Shown here: positions 1-5,834 of the stretch, piece by piece
Layout: each line of letters begins with the position of its first letter
How positions within the stretch are numbered: position 1 is the first letter of the stretch
Source: Planctomycetaceae bacterium
GTDB taxonomy: Bacteria > Planctomycetota > Planctomycetia > Pirellulales > Thermoguttaceae
Length of the DNA: 8,142 nt
NCBI GenBank assembly: GCA_031288955.1
Contig: JAITQJ010000091.1
Span: 1 to 8,142 of the forward strand
Direction: 5' to 3'
Made by a program: the position numbers and the translations under genes
The notes under the pieces: model-generated
Told to the model about the DNA's origin: nothing
Databases searched by the model: none
The model's input: the letters and a program-made list of their open reading frames with translations, nothing else

Positions 1-275
1 CTAGTTTTTGTACGGCGTGTTACCGGCTCGGACGCACCGGCGAAGTTTTTATGGAATATGCCAAGCCGGGGTTCATTCAAAATATGTGTACGCCGAATGC
101 CTTGACGACGCTGCAAGAATATCTGGCGGATTTCGCTTCGCCGGAAACGCGCACGGTCGGTGAGCGGGTACTGCAAGAGGCGTTGCGTCAACTGCCGGAA
201 GGCGAACGGCGTTTGGACATTCTTGACCGCATTGAACGCATCCGCAACACAGACGAAAGAGATTTGTACTTTTGA
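1..275 (+). CDS. hydG: [FeFe]-hydrogenase maturase HydG, C-terminal fragment (5' end outside window)
   Basis: This is the last 90 codons of HydG, the radical-SAM tyrosine lyase that makes the CO and CN ligands, as an Fe(CO)(CN)-type synthon, for the H-cluster of [FeFe]-hydrogenase in the cytoplasm. The reading frame is open from base 3 and ends at TGA 273-275. The key evidence is a CX2CX22C motif: cysteine codons at 9-11, 18-20 and 87-89, with exactly 22 residues between the second and third. This is the HydG signature that binds the auxiliary iron-sulfur cluster. The flanking words CTACYRLGRTGE and FMEYAKPGFI, and the final DLYF, fit the HydG tail. An ATG at 51 exists but is internal, because the conserved cysteines lie upstream of it. 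The radical-SAM core lies outside the window. HydE, HydF and the hydrogenase are not visible here. A sigma-54 regulator follows after 29 bp. A ThiH/NosL-like relative is less likely given the exact cysteine spacing. Confidence 0.9.
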   Translation, partial: SFCTACYRLGRTGEVFMEYAKPGFIQNMCTPNALTTLQEYLADFASPETRTVGERVLQEALRQLPEGERRLDILDRIERIRNTDERDLYF

Positions 276-304
276 CAGGCTGCATTGAAAAACAATGAAA
301 TGAT

Positions 305-1714
305 ATGGCAGAGTCTCCGCTTATAATTTTGGTCGTTGACGATGAAGTCAATCACGCTGATGCCGTTGCCGGTTCGCTTGAGAAACTTGGTGCCGTTTGT
401 ATTACCGTCAACTCCCTTAAAGAGGCACTCGAAAAAATAAAAATCAAATACTTCGATGTCGTCATCACTGACCTGATGCTCGAACGGCTCGACGGCGGAA
501 TCGAAGTCCTCAAAGCCGCGAAAAAAACCGCCCCCGAAACCGAAGTTATCGTCATCACCGCGAACAACTCTGTCGAAATTGCTGTCGGGGCAATGCAACT
601 CGGTGCCTTCAATTATCTGCAAAAACCGCTCGACTTAAAACAACTGCGTACCATTGTCGAACGCGCCGCTGAAAGTTCTAAACTCCGCCGTATCAACAGG
701 GACTTGGAACGCCGCCTTGATGAAAAATTCGGCTTTTCCGGCGTTCTCGGCAATTCGCCGCAAATGCTTGCCGCCGTTGAACGTCTGCAACGGGTTGCTC
801 CAACCGATGCCGCCGTTTTGATACAGGGTGAAACCGGTACCGGTAAAGAATTATTCGCTCAATCGCTGCACCAGAACAGTCTGCGGAAAACGAAGCCTTT
901 CGTTGCGCTGAATTGCGGTGCCTTAAGTGAAAGTATTTTGGAAAGCGAATTGTTCGGACACACAAAAGGGGCGTTTACCGGTGCAACAGATGACCGGCTC
1001 GGCAAATTTGAATATGCTAACGGCGGAACGATGTTCCTTGATGAAGTCGGCGATATGCCGATGCCGACGCAAATCAAACTGCTGCGTGTGCTGGAAAACG
1101 GCGAAATAACACGTGTCGGGGCGAATGAAACAAAAAAAGTTAACGTGCGGATTATTTCGGCGACGAACCGGAATTTAGTTGAAGCCGTTGCGGCAGGAAC
1201 GTTCCGTGAAGACCTGTATCACCGTTTGAAAGTTGTAACGATTCGGATACCGCCGCTGCGGGAACGGGCGGCGGATATACCGGTTTTACTCGACCATTTT
1301 GTACGGTATTTTGCGGCAAAGTACGGCAAGACGATTAAAGGAATTGCCCCGCCGGCGCGGAAAATTTTGTTCAACTTTGATTGGACGGGCAATGTCCGCC
1401 AACTGCGGAATGTTACAGAAAGTATGGTCGTTGTCGATTATGACGGACTGATTGATATGGACGACTTGCCGGAAGAAATCGGCGGGATATTGATTTTGCC
1501 GGCTGCACGGAAACAAACGGTGTATGCTTTGAGGGACGAAACAACGCAAGCGTCATCGCTGCGTGAATTGGTTGGTAAGCCGTTGGAGGAAATAGAACGT
1601 TTGTTTATCACGGAAACACTTAATGCAGCGGACGGCAACCGCGAGGAAGCGGCGAAAATGCTCAATATCGGCGAACGCACTCTGTACCGCAAAATCAAAG
1701 ATTACGGCGGTTAA
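305..1714 (+). CDS. NtrC-family sigma-54-dependent response regulator (REC-AAA+-Fis HTH)
   Basis: This is a complete 469-aa bacterial enhancer-binding protein that remodels sigma-54 RNA polymerase after phosphorylation by a partner histidine kinase. The receiver domain covers about residues 6-120, with acidic residues D12 and D13, phospho-acceptor D56 (VITDLM), T85 and K107 (LQKP). The AAA+ domain covers about 145-385: Walker A GETGTGKE (175-182), the sigma-54 contact loop GAFTGA (222-227), Walker B TMFLDEVGD (about 242-250), sensor I SATNRN, arginine-finger region REDLYHRL and sensor II GNVRQLRN. A Fis-type helix-turn-helix lies at about 427-466 (EEAAKMLNIGERTLYRKIK). All catalytic motifs are intact, so it should be active. 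The ATG at 305 is the only start that gives a full receiver domain; no clear Shine-Dalgarno precedes it. It lies 29 bp after hydG on the same strand, so cotranscription is plausible. No kinase gene is in the window, and the target promoters cannot be told from the sequence. Confidence 0.95.
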   Translation: MAESPLIILVVDDEVNHADAVAGSLEKLGAVCITVNSLKEALEKIKIKYFDVVITDLMLERLDGGIEVLKAAKKTAPETEVIVITANNSVEIAVGAMQLGAFNYLQKPLDLKQLRTIVERAAESSKLRRINRDLERRLDEKFGFSGVLGNSPQMLAAVERLQRVAPTDAAVLIQGETGTGKELFAQSLHQNSLRKTKPFVALNCGALSESILESELFGHTKGAFTGATDDRLGKFEYANGGTMFLDEVGDMPMPTQIKLLRVLENGEITRVGANETKKVNVRIISATNRNLVEAVAAGTFREDLYHRLKVVTIRIPPLRERAADIPVLLDHFVRYFAAKYGKTIKGIAPPARKILFNFDWTGNVRQLRNVTESMVVVDYDGLIDMDDLPEEIGGILILPAARKQTVYALRDETTQASSLRELVGKPLEEIERLFITETLNAADGNREEAAKMLNIGERTLYRKIKDYGG

Positions 1715-1754
1715 TACTGTCCGCTTTTTGTTGTGCGCAGCAGGACAATTTAGT

Positions 1755-1783
1755 TTGTGTGGACACAACCTGATGTTTTCAGG
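1755..1783. terminator. Two back-to-back hairpins in the convergent junction (possible weak terminator)
   Basis: The 74-bp gap between the convergent regulator and permease genes holds two adjacent perfect inverted repeats. The first is TTGTG-TGGA-CACAA (1755-1768), with a 5-bp stem and 4-nt loop. The second is CCTGA-TGTTT-TCAGG (1769-1783), with a 5-bp stem and 5-nt loop. They touch with no spacer. Neither is followed by a real T-run on either strand, so a classical Rho-independent terminator is not shown. The position between two gene ends is what suggests transcription ending. Confidence 0.35.
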
Positions 1784-1788
1784 CTGAT

Positions 1789-2970
1789 TTAATACCGGTG
1801 AATCTTTTTCAGAAACCAGAAACCAGCGAGAAATATGCCGAGGTTCGCTAACCAAACAACCGTCGGCGGTAAATTGCCGCTCTTTGCCTGGTCTAAACCG
1901 AACATCAATAACGGGTAATACAATAACAGTATCGGTACAAAACACGCAAAGAAACTTGAAAAGAAATCCGGCTTCCGCATCCAAACCGCCAGCGGCGCAC
2001 CCAGCCAAACAAAACAAAAACAACTGAATCCCGTCGCCCAGCGGCGATACGGCTCAACATTCAAGCGGTTCATCGACGTATTCAAACTCGTCATTATCCT
2101 TTCCGCATTGATCACTTCCGCCGAATTCCAATTATCCGGCGAACCTAATGCCGAAGCGAAAATCCGATGAGCAGCAATCGTCCGCCGCTGCGATTCAATA
2201 CTCGTTTGCGACTCCTCCAACTTTTCCGGTATAGCGGCAAGTGCCATTACCGACGGACGGGAATCCTGCGTACTGGTCGATATAATTTCACCCAGCGGTA
2301 TTGTAACATCACGCCGCTGACTCGCCATTCGGAAAGCACCTTTTTCCCCGATAACTTTAATGTCAACAAGATTCACCGACATTGTTTCCTGATTAAAATC
2401 GATATTGATTTCTGCCGTTTCGGCTTCAATCGTTGCCGACTCCTTTTTCAGAATAATCGTCGGATGAATCAATTTTTTATTCTCGACACCGCGCACCATA
2501 ATCGTAATATCTTTGTTGCCGGTTTCAAAACGGTGTTCTCTTTTCAGTTGTTCAAGGAGTATATCCTCCGCCCCTTTATAAATGACCATCGCGGCACCCG
2601 TGCGTCCCCAAGTAACCGCCATTTCGTTGACCCACACGGCAAAAATGCTTATCAAAATGCTGATAAACCAAATCGGCAGCAGAATCTTTTTCGGCGGAAT
2701 GCCGAGCGATTTCATTGCGGTTATTTCATTATTCCCCGACATTTTGGCGAAAAATGCCGTTACGGCAAGCAGCAGTGTTACCGGCAGCGAAATGCGGGAC
2801 ATTTCGACGACAACGTACGGCACGAGTTGAATAACGTGCGCAAGCGGTACGTGATTCTGTACTGCCTCTTTGACGAGACCGATAATTATCAGCACGCTGG
2901 TCAAAGCCGCCAAAGAGCCGAGAAAGACTGTTCCCAATTCGCGGAAAATGTATCGGTTAATTATTTTCAT
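1789..2970 (-). CDS. LptF/LptG (YjgP/YjgQ) family permease
   Basis: A 393-aa inner-membrane permease of the LptF/LptG family. Known members pair with LptB to extract lipopolysaccharide from the inner membrane and pass it to the periplasmic bridge. The expected architecture is present: three N-terminal membrane helices (about 12-34, 50-72, 98-118), a periplasmic beta-jellyroll region (about 120-245), and three C-terminal helices (about 311-330, 338-358, 369-387). The cytoplasmic coupling motif NNEITAMKSLGIPPKK (about 80-95) is the family hallmark. Residues about 245-310 form a polar helical stretch before the last membrane block. I recall this from planctomycete members; it makes the protein slightly longer than E. 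coli LptF or LptG (about 360 residues). The start is ATG at 2970, only 2 nt after the upstream barrel gene stops, so translational coupling is likely. F and G subtypes cannot be separated here, so no symbol is given. Confidence 0.88.
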   Translation of the reverse strand: MKIINRYIFRELGTVFLGSLAALTSVLIIIGLVKEAVQNHVPLAHVIQLVPYVVVEMSRISLPVTLLLAVTAFFAKMSGNNEITAMKSLGIPPKKILLPIWFISILISIFAVWVNEMAVTWGRTGAAMVIYKGAEDILLEQLKREHRFETGNKDITIMVRGVENKKLIHPTIILKKESATIEAETAEINIDFNQETMSVNLVDIKVIGEKGAFRMASQRRDVTIPLGEIISTSTQDSRPSVMALAAIPEKLEESQTSIESQRRTIAAHRIFASALGSPDNWNSAEVINAERIMTSLNTSMNRLNVEPYRRWATGFSCFCFVWLGAPLAVWMRKPDFFSSFFACFVPILLLYYPLLMFGLDQAKSGNLPPTVVWLANLGIFLAGFWFLKKIHRY

Positions 2971-2972
2971 TC

Positions 2973-4163
2973 TTAAAATACCACGCCTGTTTTCAAATAC
3001 ATTACGTTGGGGGCTTTATTTATGCGCTGTCCGTTCGAGTACAGTTCTCTGGAAAAACTGCCGCCGCCTTCAATGTAACCGGCAATCTTTTGAGGTGTAA
3101 GAAATTCCAAACCCGAACCCAAACGAATATCGTTGTAATCTGTTGCTCCAATGCCGCGAATATCCCAGGTATCACCGCAGTAATCCGCACTAACATAGCC
3201 GGAAATATCCGCACGAGGTCCCTTCCAAAGCCGCTTCGTGATTTTCGGATTCGGAAACACAAGGCGAAGCGTCCAATCGTCTGCCGGCGTATAAATCAGA
3301 CCGCCTGTCGGCAATAAACGGATACGTTCTCTGCCGAGATACAGTACACCGGCGATAATTTGCATCTGCGGCGAAATCCGTATCGCCGCTTCGAGGTCGC
3401 CGTTGAACCGCAATGCTTCGGAAGTTACTTTATGATAATCGGAAAAGATACCGAGTTGTCCCCAAGCCTTCAAACCCAAAACGCTGTTAAACTGCGGTTC
3501 GGTACCGAATTTCAAGTATGCTCCGAAAGCGTTGGCAGACATATCCGGCGGACCAACGGGACCGTCAAACCAAAACAGACTCGCTCCCGGCGCGACGTAA
3601 AACCAACCGGTACCCGATGCGGTTCCGCCGTTGTTCGGAATAAACCGGCACGGAAACGCCAGCCGCATTTGTAAATCAATCTGACCAAGTCCGAAGGCGT
3701 TGGATTTTTTTCCGCCGGGCAAAAACAAAAAATCGGCAGACGTTGCCTCCCGAAACCGGCGCAGTGCCTGTGCGGTGTTCGGAGCGAATTTGTCGAAAGT
3801 ATTGAGCGACGATGAAGAGGCGGGGGTTATATTTCCTGCTTCTCTAGCGGCAGATGGAAACCAGGACGTTGACATTGGTGCAGCGTACGGGTCAAATGCC
3901 GGCAGTACCGGTGCGGCGGTCATCGGCGGAGCGATTGCGGCGGCTGCCGGAGTTTGCCCCGCGCTGATTGCCGGTATTGCTGCCTGGGCAACGTAAATGG
4001 GCGAGAAGTCTGCCTGTTCAGCCGCAATGCCGGCAGCGGACGTATACGTATCAATGGAACCATAATACATCGGCGCAGGCGTTTGAGCGCGGAGCATTGG
4101 TGTAGAGTCCCAACACGGCGTACACAACACGAGAACGGCAATACAGATAAAACGCTGCGGCAC
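2973..4163 (-). CDS. Outer-membrane beta-barrel protein, planctomycete type (DUF6268-like, tentative)
   Basis: A 396-aa exported protein, probably an outer-membrane barrel of unknown ligand. The start is GTG (4163), preceded by AAAGGG 7 nt upstream, and it gives a signal peptide (hydrophobic stretch at about 5-16, likely cleavage near LRAQ-TP, residue 27). Residues about 28-120 are Ala/Pro/Ser-rich and look like a disordered linker. From about 155 to the end, alternating hydrophobic and aromatic strands appear (FGLGQIDLQMRLAF, VAPGASLFWFDGP, QIIAGVLYLGRERIRLLP, GGLIYTPADDWTLRLVFP), and the last residue is Phe, the usual C-terminal signal for barrel insertion. The words YLGRERIRLLPTGGLIYTP resemble a barrel family I associate with planctomycetes; the DUF6268 name is from memory. 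It is directly followed by the LptF-type permease gene (2-nt gap), which suggests a shared envelope role. The cysteines near the N-terminus do not form a lipobox. Confidence 0.75.
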   Translation of the reverse strand: MPQRFICIAVLVLCTPCWDSTPMLRAQTPAPMYYGSIDTYTSAAGIAAEQADFSPIYVAQAAIPAISAGQTPAAAAIAPPMTAAPVLPAFDPYAAPMSTSWFPSAAREAGNITPASSSSLNTFDKFAPNTAQALRRFREATSADFLFLPGGKKSNAFGLGQIDLQMRLAFPCRFIPNNGGTASGTGWFYVAPGASLFWFDGPVGPPDMSANAFGAYLKFGTEPQFNSVLGLKAWGQLGIFSDYHKVTSEALRFNGDLEAAIRISPQMQIIAGVLYLGRERIRLLPTGGLIYTPADDWTLRLVFPNPKITKRLWKGPRADISGYVSADYCGDTWDIRGIGATDYNDIRLGSGLEFLTPQKIAGYIEGGGSFSRELYSNGQRINKAPNVMYLKTGVVF

Positions 4164-4219
4164 GAAGTTACCCTTTCGTTCCGAAGTGTAACGTTTAGCA
4201 AAAACGAAGGCAAGAGGAA

Positions 4220-4645
4220 TTAGTCTTCACTTTTCACTCCCTTGCGGTTATGCTTTTTCAAAGCGTGCTTCGTTTTGGATTCTAAACGGCGGCGGACGGA
4301 ACTTTTTGTCGGACGTGTTGGAATACGCCGTTTCGGTTCCGGCAGGACAGCAAGAATCAACGCCCGCAGTTTTTCAAGACAATCGGTTTTGTTTTTCAAC
4401 TGGTCGCGTGTCCGCTGACTGGTAATCATAATTTCGCCGCCGGCGGTGATAAAACGGGGAAAACGCTGGCGGAACCGCTGCAAAACAGATTCGGGCAGCG
4501 GACAACCGCCGTGTTGCGGCTTCCACCGCAATACGGCTTTGCTGGCGACTTTATTGACGTTCTGTCCGCCGGGTCCCGAACTACGGACGAATGAAAACGC
4601 TATTTCGTCAAGCGGTATCTGAATGTACCGGGTTACCGTTAGCAA
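4220..4645 (-). CDS. arfB: Peptidyl-tRNA hydrolase ArfB (ribosome rescue, GGQ release-factor domain)
   Basis: A 141-aa ArfB (YaeJ) homologue. ArfB enters ribosomes stalled on mRNAs without a stop codon and hydrolyses the peptidyl-tRNA. The catalytic GGQ is at residues 26-28 within SSGPGGQNVNK, and the basic C-terminal tail (about 106-136, rich in Arg and Lys, including PTRPTKSSVRRR) is the part that, in the family, inserts into the empty mRNA channel. Length and GGQ position match E. coli ArfB (140 aa, GGQ at 26-28). The start codon is TTG at 4645: an in-frame TGA lies 15 nt upstream (4661-4663), no ATG or GTG lies between, and the N-terminus from TTG (LTVTRYIQIP) aligns directly with E. coli MIVISRHVAIP. 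No strong Shine-Dalgarno is visible. It lies 65 nt after the tRNA-Ser gene and 56 nt before the barrel gene, all on the same strand. Confidence 0.92.
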   Translation of the reverse strand: MLTVTRYIQIPLDEIAFSFVRSSGPGGQNVNKVASKAVLRWKPQHGGCPLPESVLQRFRQRFPRFITAGGEIMITSQRTRDQLKNKTDCLEKLRALILAVLPEPKRRIPTRPTKSSVRRRLESKTKHALKKHNRKGVKSED

Positions 4646-4710
4646 TTTTTTGATAATGACTCAACGAAATATCGGTTTTTTCATAACGCAGCAGAGTCCC
4701 TGTTCCGAAG

Positions 4711-4798
4711 CGGATGGAGAGGGATTCGAACCCACGGTACGCGATTAACGTACACCGGTTTTCAAGACCGGTACCATAAACCACTCGGACATCCATCC
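4711..4798 (-). tRNA. tRNA-Ser (anticodon UGA)
   Basis: An 88-nt class II tRNA read on the minus strand. The acceptor stem is GGATGGA (4798-4792) with TCCATCC (4718-4712) and discriminator G (4711), as usual for serine. The anticodon stem CCGGT/ACCGG closes the loop CTTGAAA, giving anticodon TGA, which reads UCA codons. A long variable arm GTACG-TTAATCG-CGTAC confirms the serine class. The T-loop is TTCGAAT. CCA is not encoded (the next bases are CTT), so it must be added by nucleotidyltransferase. Two stem positions look mispaired: U-U in the second pair of the T stem (GTGGG/CCCTC) and U-U in the outer pair of the three-pair D stem (TCC/GGT). The gene begins 16 nt after the rubrerythrin stop codon, so the two may share a transcript. 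Confidence 0.95.
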
Positions 4799-4814
4799 TA
4801 CCAGTTCAATGAAT

Positions 4815-5528
4815 TTACCAGTTTTCGGCAAGGATTTCAAACCACGCCTGCGTTTTTTTGCAGGCGGGGCAAACGCCCGGTGCCGACGGTGCTGATGCAA
4901 CGTATCCGCAGTTGCGGCAACGCCATATCACATTGTCCCGCTTGAACAGGTCGCCCGCCTTCAAGTGTCCGAGAAATGCCAAATACCGTTTCTCGTGCTG
5001 TTTTTCGCTGACGATAATCGCCTTGAACGTACGGGAAACATCGGTAAAGCCTTCTTCCTGTGCCGTTTTGGCGAATCCGGGATAAAGAATTTCCCATTCT
5101 TCGTGTTCTCCGCCCGCCGCTTCGGTCAGGTTTTCTTCGGTTGTACCGATTTTTCCTGCCGGATACGTTGCGGTAATTTCCAGCGGACCGCCTTCAAGGT
5201 ACTGGAAAAACTGCTGGGCGTGAACCCGCTCCTGTTCAGCCGTTTCGAGAAAGGCGGCGGCGATGTGTTCGTAACCTTCTTCACTGGCTTTGTCGGAAAA
5301 TATCGTGTATCTTCCCCGTGCCTGAGATTCGCCTGCAAAGGCTTTCAAAAGGTTCTTTTCCGTCTTTGTTCCTTTTATGGACATTTTCGTTCTCCTTTCT
5401 GTTTGAGTTTCTTGGGCAGACGCTTGCATCGCAGCAACATCGGCGAGCAACGAAACGGTTGCCAAACCGGCTGTGGAGTGCCGCAAAAAATCGCGTCGCG
5501 TCGAATCAGTTGTGTGTTTCATAGACAT
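4815..5528 (-). CDS. rbr: Rubrerythrin with Tat leader and a second, internal start
   Basis: A 237-aa rubrerythrin, a non-haem di-iron peroxidase that reduces hydrogen peroxide with electrons passed through its rubredoxin domain. The ferritin-like domain (about 52-185) has ligands E67, E100 and H103 (ERVH), E141, E144, and E175 with H178 (EKQH). The rubredoxin domain (about 200-237) has CRNC (204-207) and CPAC (220-223). Residues 1-38 are a textbook twin-arginine signal: STRRDFLRHS, a hydrophobic stretch, and an ASA-QE cleavage site. The normal rubrerythrin begins at M49 (MSIKGTKTEKNLLKAFAGES), which gives 189 aa, the usual length. M49 (ATG 5384-5382) has a perfect AGGAG 7 nt upstream, while the ATG at 5528 has none. 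Two products, periplasmic and cytoplasmic, are therefore likely (inference). A sigma-70-like promoter lies at 5597-5624, and a tRNA-Ser follows after 16 nt. Confidence 0.93.
   Translation of the reverse strand: MSMKHTTDSTRRDFLRHSTAGLATVSLLADVAAMQASAQETQTERRTKMSIKGTKTEKNLLKAFAGESQARGRYTIFSDKASEEGYEHIAAAFLETAEQERVHAQQFFQYLEGGPLEITATYPAGKIGTTEENLTEAAGGEHEEWEILYPGFAKTAQEEGFTDVSRTFKAIIVSEKQHEKRYLAFLGHLKAGDLFKRDNVIWRCRNCGYVASAPSAPGVCPACKKTQAWFEILAENW
5392..5396 (-). promoter_or_regulatory. Internal Shine-Dalgarno for the short rubrerythrin start
   Basis: The minus strand reads AGGAG here, 7 nt before the ATG at 5384-5382 (AAAGGAGAACGAAAATG). This is the only full-strength ribosome binding site I find in front of a gene start in the window. 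It sits inside the coding sequence of the Tat-leader form, between the signal peptide and the conserved rubrerythrin N-terminus. Confidence 0.75.
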
Positions 5529-5553
5529 TCGTGATAAAAGAATGTTTTGACGC

Positions 5554-5582
5554 GGTAAAAGTTTAATAAATAAAACTTTACC
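5554..5582. promoter_or_regulatory. AT-rich imperfect inverted repeat in the rubrerythrin leader (operator or hairpin)
   Basis: GGTAAAAGTTT (5554-5564) faces AAACTTTACC (5573-5582) across an 8-nt AATAAATA loop. This gives 10 pairs with one unpaired A. It lies about 8-36 nt downstream of the transcription start predicted from the 5597-5624 promoter and 26 nt before the first ATG of rubrerythrin. It could be an operator for a redox repressor such as a PerR/Fur-type protein, an mRNA hairpin in the 5' leader, or a terminator for the upstream gene. There is no clear T-run for the last option. It does not match the PerR box closely. Confidence 0.5.
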
Positions 5583-5594
5583 TATTTCCTAACG

Positions 5595-5834
5595 CTATTG
5601 TACATAATGATTACCGGCTGTCAACTCCCCACGGAGTTCAATGCCGGTTTTTACCGTTACCTTCAAATCTGATGTTTCCGCTTTGATGTATTTTTCCGGT
5701 ACGTCCGAAATTGATAAGATTGACTTCTTGACTGCCGAAGTCTTCACCGTCATCGGCTGAATATCAGTTTGTTTCAAACATTTGGCTGCCGCTAAAATTC
5801 CCCGTGTCCCCCTGTTCGACGAAAGAAAAATCAT
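5595..5834 (-). CDS. Possible small protein, translationally coupled to the upstream peptidase-like gene
   Basis: A 79-aa open frame that I do not recognise. Its ATG overlaps the TGA of the upstream DUF1570-like gene as ATGA (5834-5831), the usual layout for stop-restart coupling, and this is the main reason to list it. It has no Shine-Dalgarno of its own. There is no signal peptide or membrane segment. The C-terminal half is Lys/Thr/Ser-rich with a beta-like pattern (about residues 28-71, including PEKYIKAETSDLKVTVKTG). Against it: the last codons coincide with a strong-looking promoter for rubrerythrin, and short frames of this length arise by chance. It could also be the decayed tail of a longer gene. 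Confidence 0.4.
   Translation of the reverse strand: MIFLSSNRGTRGILAAAKCLKQTDIQPMTVKTSAVKKSILSISDVPEKYIKAETSDLKVTVKTGIELRGELTAGNHYVQ
5597..5624 (-). promoter_or_regulatory. Near-consensus sigma-70-type promoter for rubrerythrin
   Basis: On the minus strand TTGACA (5624-5619, perfect -35) is followed after 16 nt by TACAAT (5602-5597, 5 of 6 for the -10). Transcription would start near 5590, leaving a leader of about 60 nt before the ATG at 5528. The promoter lies within the last codons of the possible 79-aa gene; the -10 box overlaps its TAG stop. It would transcribe rubrerythrin and perhaps tRNA-Ser. Confidence 0.6.

Noticed and set aside
306..322. GG-N10-GC pattern (TGGCAG...CCGCT) resembling a sigma-54 -24/-12 promoter
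   Set aside because: It lies within the first codons of the regulator gene, the -12 half is poor, and nothing starts downstream.
2167..2976. 269-aa plus-strand open frame
   Set aside because: It is antisense to the LptF/LptG-type gene. Its His/Asn/Arg-rich composition is typical of a shadow frame.
4100..4163. N-terminal cysteines of the barrel protein as a lipoprotein signal
   Set aside because: Neither cysteine (VLVLC, CTPC) has a lipobox with a small residue before it, and the C-terminal barrel with terminal Phe fits signal peptidase I export.
4646..4710. T-runs between tRNA-Ser and arfB as a terminator
   Set aside because: The T-runs are on the plus strand while all local genes run on the minus strand. 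No stable stem precedes a T-run in the transcribed direction.
4965..5534. 189-aa plus-strand open frame
   Set aside because: It is antisense to rubrerythrin, which has complete catalytic motifs. The frame is Phe/Cys/Arg-rich with no recognisable domain.
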